Origin: Bacteroidota bacterium
GTDB taxonomy: Bacteria; Bacteroidota; Bacteroidia; Bacteroidales; JAAYUG01
DNA length: 6,176 bases
NCBI GenBank assembly: GCA_021812865.1
Contig: JAKAMP010000188.1
Coordinates: 1-6,176, forward strand
Direction of reading: 5' to 3'
Positions 1 through 6,143 of the stretch are shown here, in pieces. A program made the translations under genes and the position numbers. Within the stretch, counting starts at the first letter, position 1; each line of letters opens with the position of its first letter. A model generated the notes under the pieces. That model saw only the letters and a program-made list of their open reading frames with translations. It searched no databases and had not been told where the DNA came from.

Positions 1-478
1 ATTCCTTATCTTTCAGGATCATGATGAATGCCCCTGAAACCACGGTGATACCCGGCAGGGTCTTTACATACTGGAATGCAGGGCGCAATACATCACCAGT
101 CGCATTCATAGCCCCTGCCACTTCACCGTCTGCATCGCCGGCCTTGATGATCAGGGTGCCCAGATACAGGGGATCTTCAATCAAATGGCTCGCTTCCTCC
201 CTCGTCAGTCCTTTGCTTTTTCTTAATTCAACCATAAGGTCAATATAGGCCTCTTTCTTTTCATGATGCAAGGGATCGATAATCTTTGCATCCCCAATAC
301 CGGTGAGTTTCAGCTCTCCGGCTTTTTTCAGGATGCTTTCCCTGTTACCCAGAAGAATGACCTGTGCGATCTTTTCCCTGATCACCACATCAGCAGCTTT
401 CAGGGTACGTTCTTCCAAACCTTCCGGAAGAACAATCCGTTTGTAATGTTGCCTGGCTCTTGCCCGGATATTTTCCAA
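1..478 (-). CDS. pta: Phosphate acetyltransferase, N-terminal part (cut by left edge)
   Basis: Phosphate acetyltransferase interconverts acetyl-CoA plus phosphate and acetyl phosphate plus CoA in the cytoplasm, usually paired with acetate kinase. About 159 codons are visible of a family length near 330. Counting from the TTG at 478, RIVLPEG lies at residues 14-20. The family-typical stretch from KAGDADGEVAGA (112-123) through NATGDVLRPAF (125-135) to VVSGAFIM (146-153) follows. The C-terminal half, which holds the catalytic residues, is outside the window. The start is abnormal. The coding frame runs back to a TTG at 476-478 and then meets an in-frame TGA at 485-487. An ATG at 486-488 lies one base out of frame, and removing one base from the A-run at 480-483 would give the familiar start MSLLENI. 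Either TTG is used or there is a frameshift. Any partner ackA would lie to the left. Related phosphate butyryltransferases fit these motifs less well. Confidence 0.9.
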   Translation of the reverse strand, partial: MENIRARARQHYKRIVLPEGLEERTLKAADVVIREKIAQVILLGNRESILKKAGELKLTGIGDAKIIDPLHHEKKEAYIDLMVELRKSKGLTREEASHLIEDPLYLGTLIIKAGDADGEVAGAMNATGDVLRPAFQYVKTLPGITVVSGAFIMILKDKE

Positions 479-517
479 TAAACTCATTGTTAATCAGTAT
501 TTTAATGTTTTTAAATT

Positions 518-526
518 TTGTTTACT
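518..526 (+). repeat. Single copy of the 9-mer TTTGTTTAC
   Basis: This 9-mer is identical to one arm of the perfect inverted repeat at 6116-6136. Here no matching left arm is present. It lies about 30 bases upstream of the pta start on the minus strand. In such AT-rich DNA it may be chance. Confidence 0.3.
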
Positions 527-573
527 AAAATAGAGAAAAAAAACGCAAACCTGTTTTAAATACGCAATGATTT

Positions 574-586
574 ATGTCATTGACAT
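574..586. promoter_or_regulatory. Short perfect palindrome, possible operator
   Basis: The sequence is ATGTCA-T-TGACAT, with perfect 6-bp arms around one central base. It sits in the divergent spacer between pta and the DUF1338 gene, so a bound regulator could affect either. I do not recognise a specific regulator from it. Confidence 0.3.
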
Positions 587-610
587 TGATTCTACAACAT
601 ACGGTAAATC

Positions 611-640
611 TTTAGCATGTGGAATTTTATAGTATTTTTG
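611..640 (+). promoter_or_regulatory. Candidate Bacteroidota-type promoter for the DUF1338 gene
   Basis: TATTTTTG at 633-640 matches the Bacteroidota -7 consensus TAnnTTTG exactly. TTT at 611-613 lies 19 bases upstream, where the -33 TTG is expected, and matches two of three bases. Transcription would begin near 647, leaving a leader of roughly 14 bases before the ATG at 661. This also argues against a GTG start at 619, which would lie upstream of the transcription start. The match is by eye only. Confidence 0.4.
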
Positions 641-660
641 CCGGCATAAAATGGCGCAAT

Positions 661-1470
661 ATGGAGATTGACCTCATATTTGACCGTTTATGGAGGGAAT
701 ACGCCGCCCTCAATCCTTCTGCCAGGAAGATCAAAGCGTTGTTTTCAGCGGATGGAGAAGAAATCCTGAATGACCATGTGGCTTTCAGAACCATTAACGA
801 TTCGAGGATCAATATCGATGTCCTGGCCGGTATTTTCCTGAAAAACAACTACGAAAAAAAGGGTGAATACCATTTTAAACAGAAGAAACTTTACGCCTGC
901 CATTTTGAACACCGCACAGAACCTTCTGCTCCCAAAGTATTTATCAGTGAACTTCTTCTTGATAAATGCTCAGGTTTCCTGCGTGAAACCATGACCGGAT
1001 GGGCTGACCAGATTCCACCTGAAGTGCTTGGATCGGATGAAATTATTTTTGCAGGAAATTCCTGGTATATTCCCTCCTTCAGGATGTATGAACGTTTGAG
1101 AGAAGAATCTGAATACGCTGCCTGGTTATATGTTTACGGTTTTAGGGCCAATCATTTTACCATTGGCATCGATTCCTTCAAAACCTGCAATACAATCGGA
1201 AAGGTCAATTCATTCCTGAAAGAGCACGGCTTTGTGCTGCATGAAATCGGAGGCGAAATCAAAGGTGCACCGGCCGATTTGCTTGAACAATCAAGCACCC
1301 TGGCCGACAACATCGATATTCCTTTTCTGGAAGGTGTTCATTCCATTCCTGCCTGCTATTACGAGTTTGCGAAACGATACGCCGGCCCCGATGGAAGGAT
1401 ATATTCCGGCTTCCTTGAAAAATCTGCAGACAAAATCTTCGAAAGTACAAACTTCAGGGGAAAATCTTGA
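661..1470 (+). CDS. DUF1338 protein, 2-oxoadipate dioxygenase/decarboxylase family (HglS-like)
   Basis: This 269-residue cytoplasmic protein belongs to the DUF1338 / HglS family, Fe(II)-dependent enzymes with a VOC-like fold. The characterised Pseudomonas member converts 2-oxoadipate and O2 to D-2-hydroxyglutarate and CO2, and plant relatives act in lysine breakdown. Likely metal ligands are His39 (in NDHVAFR), His165 (in RANHFT) and Glu235 (in CYYEFAKRY). Arg43 lies four residues after the first His, the spacing I recall for His70/Arg74 of HglS. Other conserved-looking blocks are VFISELLL (93-100), EESEYAAWLYVYGFRANHF (148-166) and GGEIKG (197-202). The protein is much shorter than HglS (about 460 residues) and looks like the compact Bacteroidota form. 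The ATG at 661 is preferred over the in-frame GTG at 619 because family members start with a similar M-x-x-D/L-x-IF-x-x-LW. The next co-directional gene encodes a D-2-hydroxyglutarate dehydrogenase-like protein, which fits the proposed product. Family call is firm; substrate is inferred. Confidence 0.88.
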   Translation: MEIDLIFDRLWREYAALNPSARKIKALFSADGEEILNDHVAFRTINDSRINIDVLAGIFLKNNYEKKGEYHFKQKKLYACHFEHRTEPSAPKVFISELLLDKCSGFLRETMTGWADQIPPEVLGSDEIIFAGNSWYIPSFRMYERLREESEYAAWLYVYGFRANHFTIGIDSFKTCNTIGKVNSFLKEHGFVLHEIGGEIKGAPADLLEQSSTLADNIDIPFLEGVHSIPACYYEFAKRYAGPDGRIYSGFLEKSADKIFESTNFRGKS

Positions 1471-1758
1471 CCACCCTGATCAACTGCCCCATTTCCAATC
1501 GATACGGCAACTTAAGTATAAGTTTTTCTTATCCTTCCTGACGATCCGGTCTGGGAGCAAAAAGTTGTTATAAAACATTTTTTTTTGTTTCTTTATCCAG
1601 CAAATCACATTCAGGGCTAAAGGCAGAACGGGCTTGACTGTTATTTCCGAAAGTGGCCAATTCCATCCAGGAATGCATATGGATAACAGCAGTCGGGTTC
1701 CGGCTAACTGAATTTCTGTAAGATAGCTAAGGCCTTGATTATAAACCGGATATCTGTT
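1471..1758. other. Non-coding gap between the two putative 2-oxoadipate pathway genes
   Basis: This 288-bp spacer separates two co-directional genes. I see one weak terminator-like hairpin (1509-1527) and a run of nine T at 1580-1588. There is no convincing TAnnTTTG promoter, RNA gene or small ORF with family character. Its length suggests that the downstream gene has its own promoter, but I cannot locate it. Confidence 0.5.
1509..1527 (+). terminator. Weak intrinsic terminator-like hairpin after the DUF1338 gene
   Basis: The arms AACTTA (1509-1514) and TAAGTT (1519-1524) enclose the loop AGTA. The T-rich stretch TTTCTT follows, about 40 bases after the stop codon. The stem holds only one G-C pair, so termination would be inefficient. 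Position and U-tract are the only support. Confidence 0.3.
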
Positions 1759-4713
1759 ATGTTGAAAAATGAATTGAAGAATTTGAAATGGGATAGCTGG
1801 ACGAAGCTGGCCTCCGAGCTTAAAGGTGACCTGCTTCTCGATGAACCATCAAGACTGATGTATGCCACTGATGCTTCGGCTTATCGCGAAATTCCTGAAG
1901 CAGTGGTCAGACCAAGGAATAATGAGGATTTATTCCATTGCATTTCATTCGCCCGTTCAAATAATAAATCACTGATTCCCAGGGCTGCCGGTACTTCCCT
2001 GGGTGGACAGGTAGTTGGAAATGGCATCATCGTCGATGTGTCCCGGTATATGAACGGTGTACTGGAACTGAACACAGAGGCTAAATGGGTACGGGTGCAG
2101 CCTGGCGTAGTACTCGATGAGTTGAATATCTACCTTCAGCCGTATGGCCTGTTCTTCGGTCCCGAAACCAGCACTTCCAACCGCTGTATGATCGGAGGAA
2201 TGGTGGGAAACAATGCCTGTGGCTCTCATTCGCTCATATACGGAAGTACAAGGGATCACCTTCTTTCTGTGAAAGGCTTTCTAAGCGATGGTTCGGAGGT
2301 CGAATTTAAAGAGCTTGCTGTGCAGGCATTTAAAGAAAAATGCAAGGGTGCTACCCTTGAAAATAGAATATACCGGCATATCCGGGAAATGCTATCTCAG
2401 CCTTCCAACCAGGATTCAATCCGCAACAGCTATCCACACCCAAAGCTGAAACGAAGAAATACAGGGTATGCCCTGGATATCCTGCTTGAGCAACAACCCT
2501 TTAGTCCGGAAGGAAAATCTTTCAATTTTGCCTCGCTGGTGGCCGGTTCAGAAGGTACCCTCTTGTTCATAACCGAAATTGTGCTGAACCTGGTTCCATT
2601 GCCTCCAAAAACAAAGGGACTGGTATGTGCGCATTTTAACACCCTGGAAGAAGCGCTGGAGGCCAATCTCCTAGCTCTTACTCACACCCCGGGCGCCGTG
2701 GAGCTCATCGATAAGGTAATCCTTGACTGTACCAAAGAAAATATCACCCAGCGCAGAAACCGTTTCTTTATTGAAGGCGATCCGGGCGCAATCCTGGTGG
2801 TGGAGTTTGCCCGCGATACCCGGGAAGAAATTGAGGGGATTGCAGATAGACTGATTGCCGACTTCCGTAAAGCTGGCCTGGGTTACAGCTTCCCTCAAAT
2901 TTATGGTGCAGACATCAATAAGGTCTGGGCTTTAAGGAAAGCCGGACTCGGATTGCTCTCCAATGTGCCAGGGGATGCAAAGCCTGTATCTGTGATTGAA
3001 GACACCTCGGTCCATCCTGAATTGTTGCCCAAGTACATCGCCGATTTCAAACAAATGCTTTCAGGCCTGGGGTTAGATTGTGTGTACCATGCCCATATCG
3101 CAACCGGGGAATTACATCTCAGACCGGTATTGAACCTGAAGGATCCTGCGGATGTTAAGCTTTTCAGGGAAGTGGCAACACAGACTGCGCTGCTTGTTAA
3201 AAAATACAAGGGATCCCTCAGTGGTGAGCATGGCGACGGAAGGGTGCGCGGAGAATTCATACCCCTCGTTCTGGGCGAAGAAAATTATGCCCTGCTCAAA
3301 CAGCTTAAAAGCACCTGGGATCCTGAAAACGTTTTTAACCCAGGGAAAATTGTGGATACACCTCCCATGGACACCTCCCTGCGCTACCAGCCGGGATTCA
3401 CCTACCGGAAATTCAATACCATTTTTGACTTTTCTGTGGAAGGTTCCATTCTGCAGATGGCCGAGAAATGCAACGGATCGGGCGATTGCCGCAAGTCGGC
3501 CATAATCGGTGGTACCATGTGCCCAAGCTACATGGCCAGCCGGAACGAAAACACCACTACCAGGGCCAGGGCAAACATTCTTCGGGAATTCCTGACGCAT
3601 TCCACAAAGAAAAATCCGTTTGATCACCGGGAAATATACGAGGCGATGGACCTTTGTCTTTCCTGCAAAGGCTGCAAATCGGAATGCCCTTCCAATGTCG
3701 ACATGGCAAAAATGAAAGCAGAGTTCCTTCAGCATTGGTACGATAGTCATGGTATCCCACTCAGGGCCAGACTGATTGCCTATATTACCCGGATTAACTC
3801 CCTTGGAGCTCTTGCCCCTGCTGTATTTAATTTCTTTATTACAAACAGGCTTTTCTCAGGCATTTTCAAGAAATTCACCGGTTTTACACCTCACCGCAAC
3901 ATACCGGAGCTTGGAAAAACAACGCTCAGGCATTGGGCTAAACGTAACCTGCCTTCTTTGAATGCGAAAATTTCAGGGGATAAGCCTCTTGTTTACCTTT
4001 TTGCCGATGAATTTACCAACTATAACGATTTGGAAGTCGGTAAAGCGGCTATCCTGCTGCTCCACAGGCTTGGCTACAAGGTGGAAATTCCTGAACACGG
4101 GGAATCCGGAAGAACCTATATATCCAAAGGACTGATCAGAACGGCGGCGAGAATTGCCAATAAGAACATCTCCTTGCTAAATACCAGGATTTCGGACGAT
4201 CACCCGCTGCTCGGAATTGAACCTTCGGCTATTCTTTCGTTCCGCGATGAATATCCAGACCTGGCAGAACCAGAGCTGAAGTCCGCAGCCAGGCGTCTGG
4301 CAGGATGCGCTCTGTTGATAGATGAATTCCTGGTCAGGGAAATGGAAAACGGAAGGATTAGTAAAGATAGCTTTACCGATAAACCTGCCGCAATATCCCT
4401 GCATGGTCACTGTCAGCAAAAATCCGTCGCATCTACAGATGCCACAAAGAAGATGCTGTCGTTTCCGGCAAATTACAAAATCAATGAAATTCCTTCGGGT
4501 TGCTGCGGAATGGCCGGTTCATTCGGTTATGAGAAGGAACACTTTGAGTTGTCTATGAAAGTGGGCGAACTAGTTTTATTCCCCGCTGTGAGAAAACTTC
4601 CCGAAACCACCATCGTTGCGGCATCCGGGACCAGCTGCCGTCACCAGATAGCCGATGGAACAGAGCGAAAGGCAAAACATCCGGTGGAGGTGATCTATGA
4701 GGCGCTGAGATAA
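1759..4713 (+). CDS. FAD-linked oxidase fused to Fe-S/CCG domains, D-2-hydroxyglutarate dehydrogenase (YdiJ-like)
   Basis: This 984-residue fusion has YdiJ-like length and domain order. The PCMH/VAO-type FAD domain has RAAGTSLGGQ (75-84) and GPETSTSNRCMIGGMVGNNA (134-153). The FAD-oxidase C-terminal domain has His446 and His453 in HAHIATGELHLRP and Glu490 in SGEHGDGR, the probable divalent-metal site of D-2-hydroxyacid dehydrogenases. It ends in DPENVFNPGK (521-530). Fe-S ligands follow: C571, C577 and C588, then the classic C633-C636-C639-C643-P. The CCG region comes last. Its second repeat is intact (HGHC to 885, GCCG 914-917, GTSC to 960), but the first lacks its cysteines. Such enzymes oxidise D-2-hydroxyglutarate or D-lactate and pass electrons through Fe-S centres, probably to quinones. 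No signal peptide is seen. The neighbouring HglS-like gene favours D-2-hydroxyglutarate. The ATG at 1759 is preferred to an in-frame TTG at 1735. D-lactate dehydrogenase remains the main alternative. Confidence 0.9.
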   Translation: MLKNELKNLKWDSWTKLASELKGDLLLDEPSRLMYATDASAYREIPEAVVRPRNNEDLFHCISFARSNNKSLIPRAAGTSLGGQVVGNGIIVDVSRYMNGVLELNTEAKWVRVQPGVVLDELNIYLQPYGLFFGPETSTSNRCMIGGMVGNNACGSHSLIYGSTRDHLLSVKGFLSDGSEVEFKELAVQAFKEKCKGATLENRIYRHIREMLSQPSNQDSIRNSYPHPKLKRRNTGYALDILLEQQPFSPEGKSFNFASLVAGSEGTLLFITEIVLNLVPLPPKTKGLVCAHFNTLEEALEANLLALTHTPGAVELIDKVILDCTKENITQRRNRFFIEGDPGAILVVEFARDTREEIEGIADRLIADFRKAGLGYSFPQIYGADINKVWALRKAGLGLLSNVPGDAKPVSVIEDTSVHPELLPKYIADFKQMLSGLGLDCVYHAHIATGELHLRPVLNLKDPADVKLFREVATQTALLVKKYKGSLSGEHGDGRVRGEFIPLVLGEENYALLKQLKSTWDPENVFNPGKIVDTPPMDTSLRYQPGFTYRKFNTIFDFSVEGSILQMAEKCNGSGDCRKSAIIGGTMCPSYMASRNENTTTRARANILREFLTHSTKKNPFDHREIYEAMDLCLSCKGCKSECPSNVDMAKMKAEFLQHWYDSHGIPLRARLIAYITRINSLGALAPAVFNFFITNRLFSGIFKKFTGFTPHRNIPELGKTTLRHWAKRNLPSLNAKISGDKPLVYLFADEFTNYNDLEVGKAAILLLHRLGYKVEIPEHGESGRTYISKGLIRTAARIANKNISLLNTRISDDHPLLGIEPSAILSFRDEYPDLAEPELKSAARRLAGCALLIDEFLVREMENGRISKDSFTDKPAAISLHGHCQQKSVASTDATKKMLSFPANYKINEIPSGCCGMAGSFGYEKEHFELSMKVGELVLFPAVRKLPETTIVAASGTSCRHQIADGTERKAKHPVEVIYEALR

Positions 4714-5922
4714 TTACACCTTCAGATCTTCGCCTTCCGACTTTGCCACGATGGAAGCAACGGCAGTATCGGCAAGAACATTCACGCTCGTACGGAGCAT
4801 GTCGAGTGGCCTGTCCACCGCCAGTACCAGCCCGATCCCTTCCATTGGCAATCCTACTGCGCTGAGTACAATCGTTATGGTGACCAAACCGGCCATGGGA
4901 ATGCCTGCAGCACCAATGGCCGCCAGTGAAGCCGTGATCACGGCAATCAACTGCTGCCATATAGTTAGGTGAATGCCATAAGCCTGGGCGATGAACATAG
5001 CCACCACGATCTCGTACAAAGCCGTACCGTTCATGTTGATGGTGGCGCCCAGGGGCAGGGTAAAACTGCTGATCTTTTTGGAAACCCCGCAGTTCTGTTC
5101 CACACATTCCATCGCCAGCGGAAGTGTGGCATTCGATGACGCCGTTGAAAAGGCCGTCAGTAAAGCTGAACTTACCGCCCTGTAATGTTTAAGGGGATTC
5201 ACTTTCCCCACAAAATACATGACCAAAGGAAGGGTGATCAAAGCATGGATGGCCAGGCCCGAAAAAACCACCAACATATACCGGCCTAACCGGATGGCCA
5301 CTTCAGCAATATCTTTCTGGCTCGCCGCCTGGTATGCAACAATACCAAACACTCCCAGTGGGGCAAACCGGATAATGAAATGGGTGATTAGCATCATTGC
5401 ATCAAACATCCCGTTGAACAGGTCAGTCATCAGGGTGCGCTGCTTGTCCTTCAATTGGGTGACGAAAACGCCAAACAGGATTCCGAAAAAAATCACCGGC
5501 AATGTATTTCCTTTTGCCAGCTCAGCAAAAATGTTCTCGGGAATGATCCCGGTGAGAATGTCTTTTACGGAAGAAGAATGTCCCAGCCCGTTCACGGTTT
5601 GAGTGAAACCTAATTGTGCGCCTACGCCAGGCTTCATCAGGTTCACCAGAAATAAACCAGTCGTGGCAGCCAGCAAAAGTGTACCTATATAATATAGGAA
5701 GGTTTTCAACCCGATTCTGCCCAGACTAGATCCGGAACCAATATTTGCAACGCCCGAGATCATAGAGAAAAGGATCAAAGGAATCACAACCATCTTAAGC
5801 GCCCGAAGAAAAATATCTCCTAGCCAGCTTACCCAACTCACGTAATCTTTCAGGAATATCCCGAAGGGGACGGCAAGTACCAGGGCAATCAAAATCTGCC
5901 AATGCAATGCAATCTTTTTCAT
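4714..5922 (-). CDS. Dicarboxylate/amino acid:cation symporter (DAACS, GltP/GltT/DctA-like)
   Basis: This 402-residue inner-membrane secondary transporter belongs to the glutamate transporter fold family and takes up acidic amino acids or C4-dicarboxylates with Na+ or H+. Hydrophobic segments run throughout. Family motifs occur in order: KMVVIPLILFSMISG (43-57), the hairpin-1 motif SSNATLPL (262-269), NMNGTALYE (296-304), the hairpin-2 motif GIPMAGLV (340-347) and the TM8 block D370-x3-D374-x2-R377-T378-x2-N381-x3-D385. That block matches Glt-Ph D390/D394/R397/T398/N401/D405 at a constant offset, and the arginine predicts an acidic substrate. The usual NMDGT is NMNGT here, an Asn at a sodium-ligand position. 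The start MKKIALHWQ at 5922 is chosen over an upstream in-frame ATG at 6003, which adds 27 residues unlike the family and covers promoter-like AT-rich DNA. The stop codon abuts that of the oxidoreductase. Glutamate, aspartate, succinate and fumarate are all possible substrates. Confidence 0.93.
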   Translation of the reverse strand: MKKIALHWQILIALVLAVPFGIFLKDYVSWVSWLGDIFLRALKMVVIPLILFSMISGVANIGSGSSLGRIGLKTFLYYIGTLLLAATTGLFLVNLMKPGVGAQLGFTQTVNGLGHSSSVKDILTGIIPENIFAELAKGNTLPVIFFGILFGVFVTQLKDKQRTLMTDLFNGMFDAMMLITHFIIRFAPLGVFGIVAYQAASQKDIAEVAIRLGRYMLVVFSGLAIHALITLPLVMYFVGKVNPLKHYRAVSSALLTAFSTASSNATLPLAMECVEQNCGVSKKISSFTLPLGATINMNGTALYEIVVAMFIAQAYGIHLTIWQQLIAVITASLAAIGAAGIPMAGLVTITIVLSAVGLPMEGIGLVLAVDRPLDMLRTSVNVLADTAVASIVAKSEGEDLKV

Positions 5923-5929
5923 GCAATCG

Positions 5930-5945
5930 TTCAATTGAATTTCAA
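5930..5945. promoter_or_regulatory. Overlapping short palindromes just upstream of the symporter start
   Basis: TTCAATTGAA (5930-5939) is a perfect palindrome. It overlaps TTGAA-T-TTCAA (5935-5945), giving alternating half-sites TTCAA/TTGAA/TTCAA that begin 8 bases before the ATG. This could be a regulator site or a translation-control structure, but the AT-rich composition makes chance plausible. Confidence 0.25.
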
Positions 5946-6030
5946 TGATAAAAATAAAACAGGAAAATAAAAACTGGCACTCAAACATGCCCGGGGAAGA
6001 CAAGTTTAAATATGTAACCCAAAATAGAAA

Positions 6031-6042
6031 TTACAATTGTAA
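6031..6042. promoter_or_regulatory. BlaI/MecI/CopY-type operator, site 1
   Basis: TTACAATTGTAA is a perfect 12-bp palindrome containing TACA-NN-TGTA (6032-6041). That is the box described for CopY, and TACA/TGTA boxes are bound by the related BlaI and MecI repressors. It is the most symmetric of three such sites here and lies about 109 bases upstream of the symporter ATG. The regulator gene is not in the window. Confidence 0.55.
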
Positions 6043-6065
6043 AAAGTAAATCAAACAGGCAATTC

Positions 6066-6075
6066 TACAAATGTA
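6066..6075. promoter_or_regulatory. BlaI/MecI/CopY-type operator, site 2
   Basis: TACAAATGTA fits TACA-NN-TGTA. It begins 34 bases after site 1 and overlaps the candidate minus-strand -7 box at 6068-6075, where a bound repressor would block polymerase. Confidence 0.5.
6068..6075 (-). promoter_or_regulatory. Candidate -7 box for the symporter gene
   Basis: On the minus strand this reads TACATTTG, an exact match to the Bacteroidota -7 consensus TAnnTTTG. No TTG is found 19-21 bases upstream (only TTT), so the -33 element is weak. The leader to the ATG at 5922 would be about 140 bases. Confidence 0.35.
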
Positions 6076-6115
6076 AATGAAAGAAACAGATTACATTAAA
6101 ACCAATATCACCTAA

Positions 6116-6136
6116 GTAAACAAATTGTTTGTTTAC
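6116..6136. repeat. Perfect inverted repeat, 9-bp arms
   Basis: The arms GTAAACAAA (6116-6124) and TTTGTTTAC (6128-6136) flank TTG. Symmetry stops exactly at the arm ends. No T-tract follows and the arms are AT-rich, so an operator is likelier than a terminator. It overlaps operator site 3 by three bases. Confidence 0.55.
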
Positions 6137-6143
6137 AGTTGTA
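6134..6143. promoter_or_regulatory. BlaI/MecI/CopY-type operator, site 3
   Basis: TACAGTTGTA fits TACA-NN-TGTA and begins 68 bases after site 2, twice the distance between sites 1 and 2. It lies closest to the right edge, so it may serve a divergent gene beyond the window. Confidence 0.5.

Noticed and set aside
21..481. Two plus-strand open frames (21-248 and 263-481)
   Set aside because: Both are antisense to a clear Pta coding sequence.
580..585. TTGACA resembling a sigma-70 -35 box
   Set aside because: No -10-like hexamer lies 16-18 bases downstream, and Bacteroidota primary promoters use a different consensus. The bases are part of the palindrome at 574-586.
619..660. GTG start at 619 for the DUF1338 gene
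   Set aside because: It would place the candidate -7 box inside the coding region, and the added residues do not match the family start.
1232..1573. 113-codon plus-strand frame running past the DUF1338 stop
   Set aside because: Most of it overlaps the DUF1338 gene out of frame, and the tail shows no family character.
1735..1758. TTG start at 1735 for the oxidoreductase
   Set aside because: An in-frame ATG at 1759 gives a family-like length; the eight extra residues have no support.
3112..3750. 212-codon open frame on the minus strand
   Set aside because: It lies wholly inside the oxidoreductase gene, whose motifs are intact on the other strand. Its translation resembles no family I know.
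4553..5107. 184-codon open frame on the minus strand spanning the convergent gene junction
   Set aside because: It overlaps two well-supported genes in another frame, and its His/Arg/Cys-rich composition is typical of a shadow frame.
5923..6003. 27-residue N-terminal extension of the symporter from an ATG at 6003
   Set aside because: The family normally starts near the MKKI segment. The extension has an odd Phe/Ile/Cys-rich composition and covers AT-rich upstream DNA.
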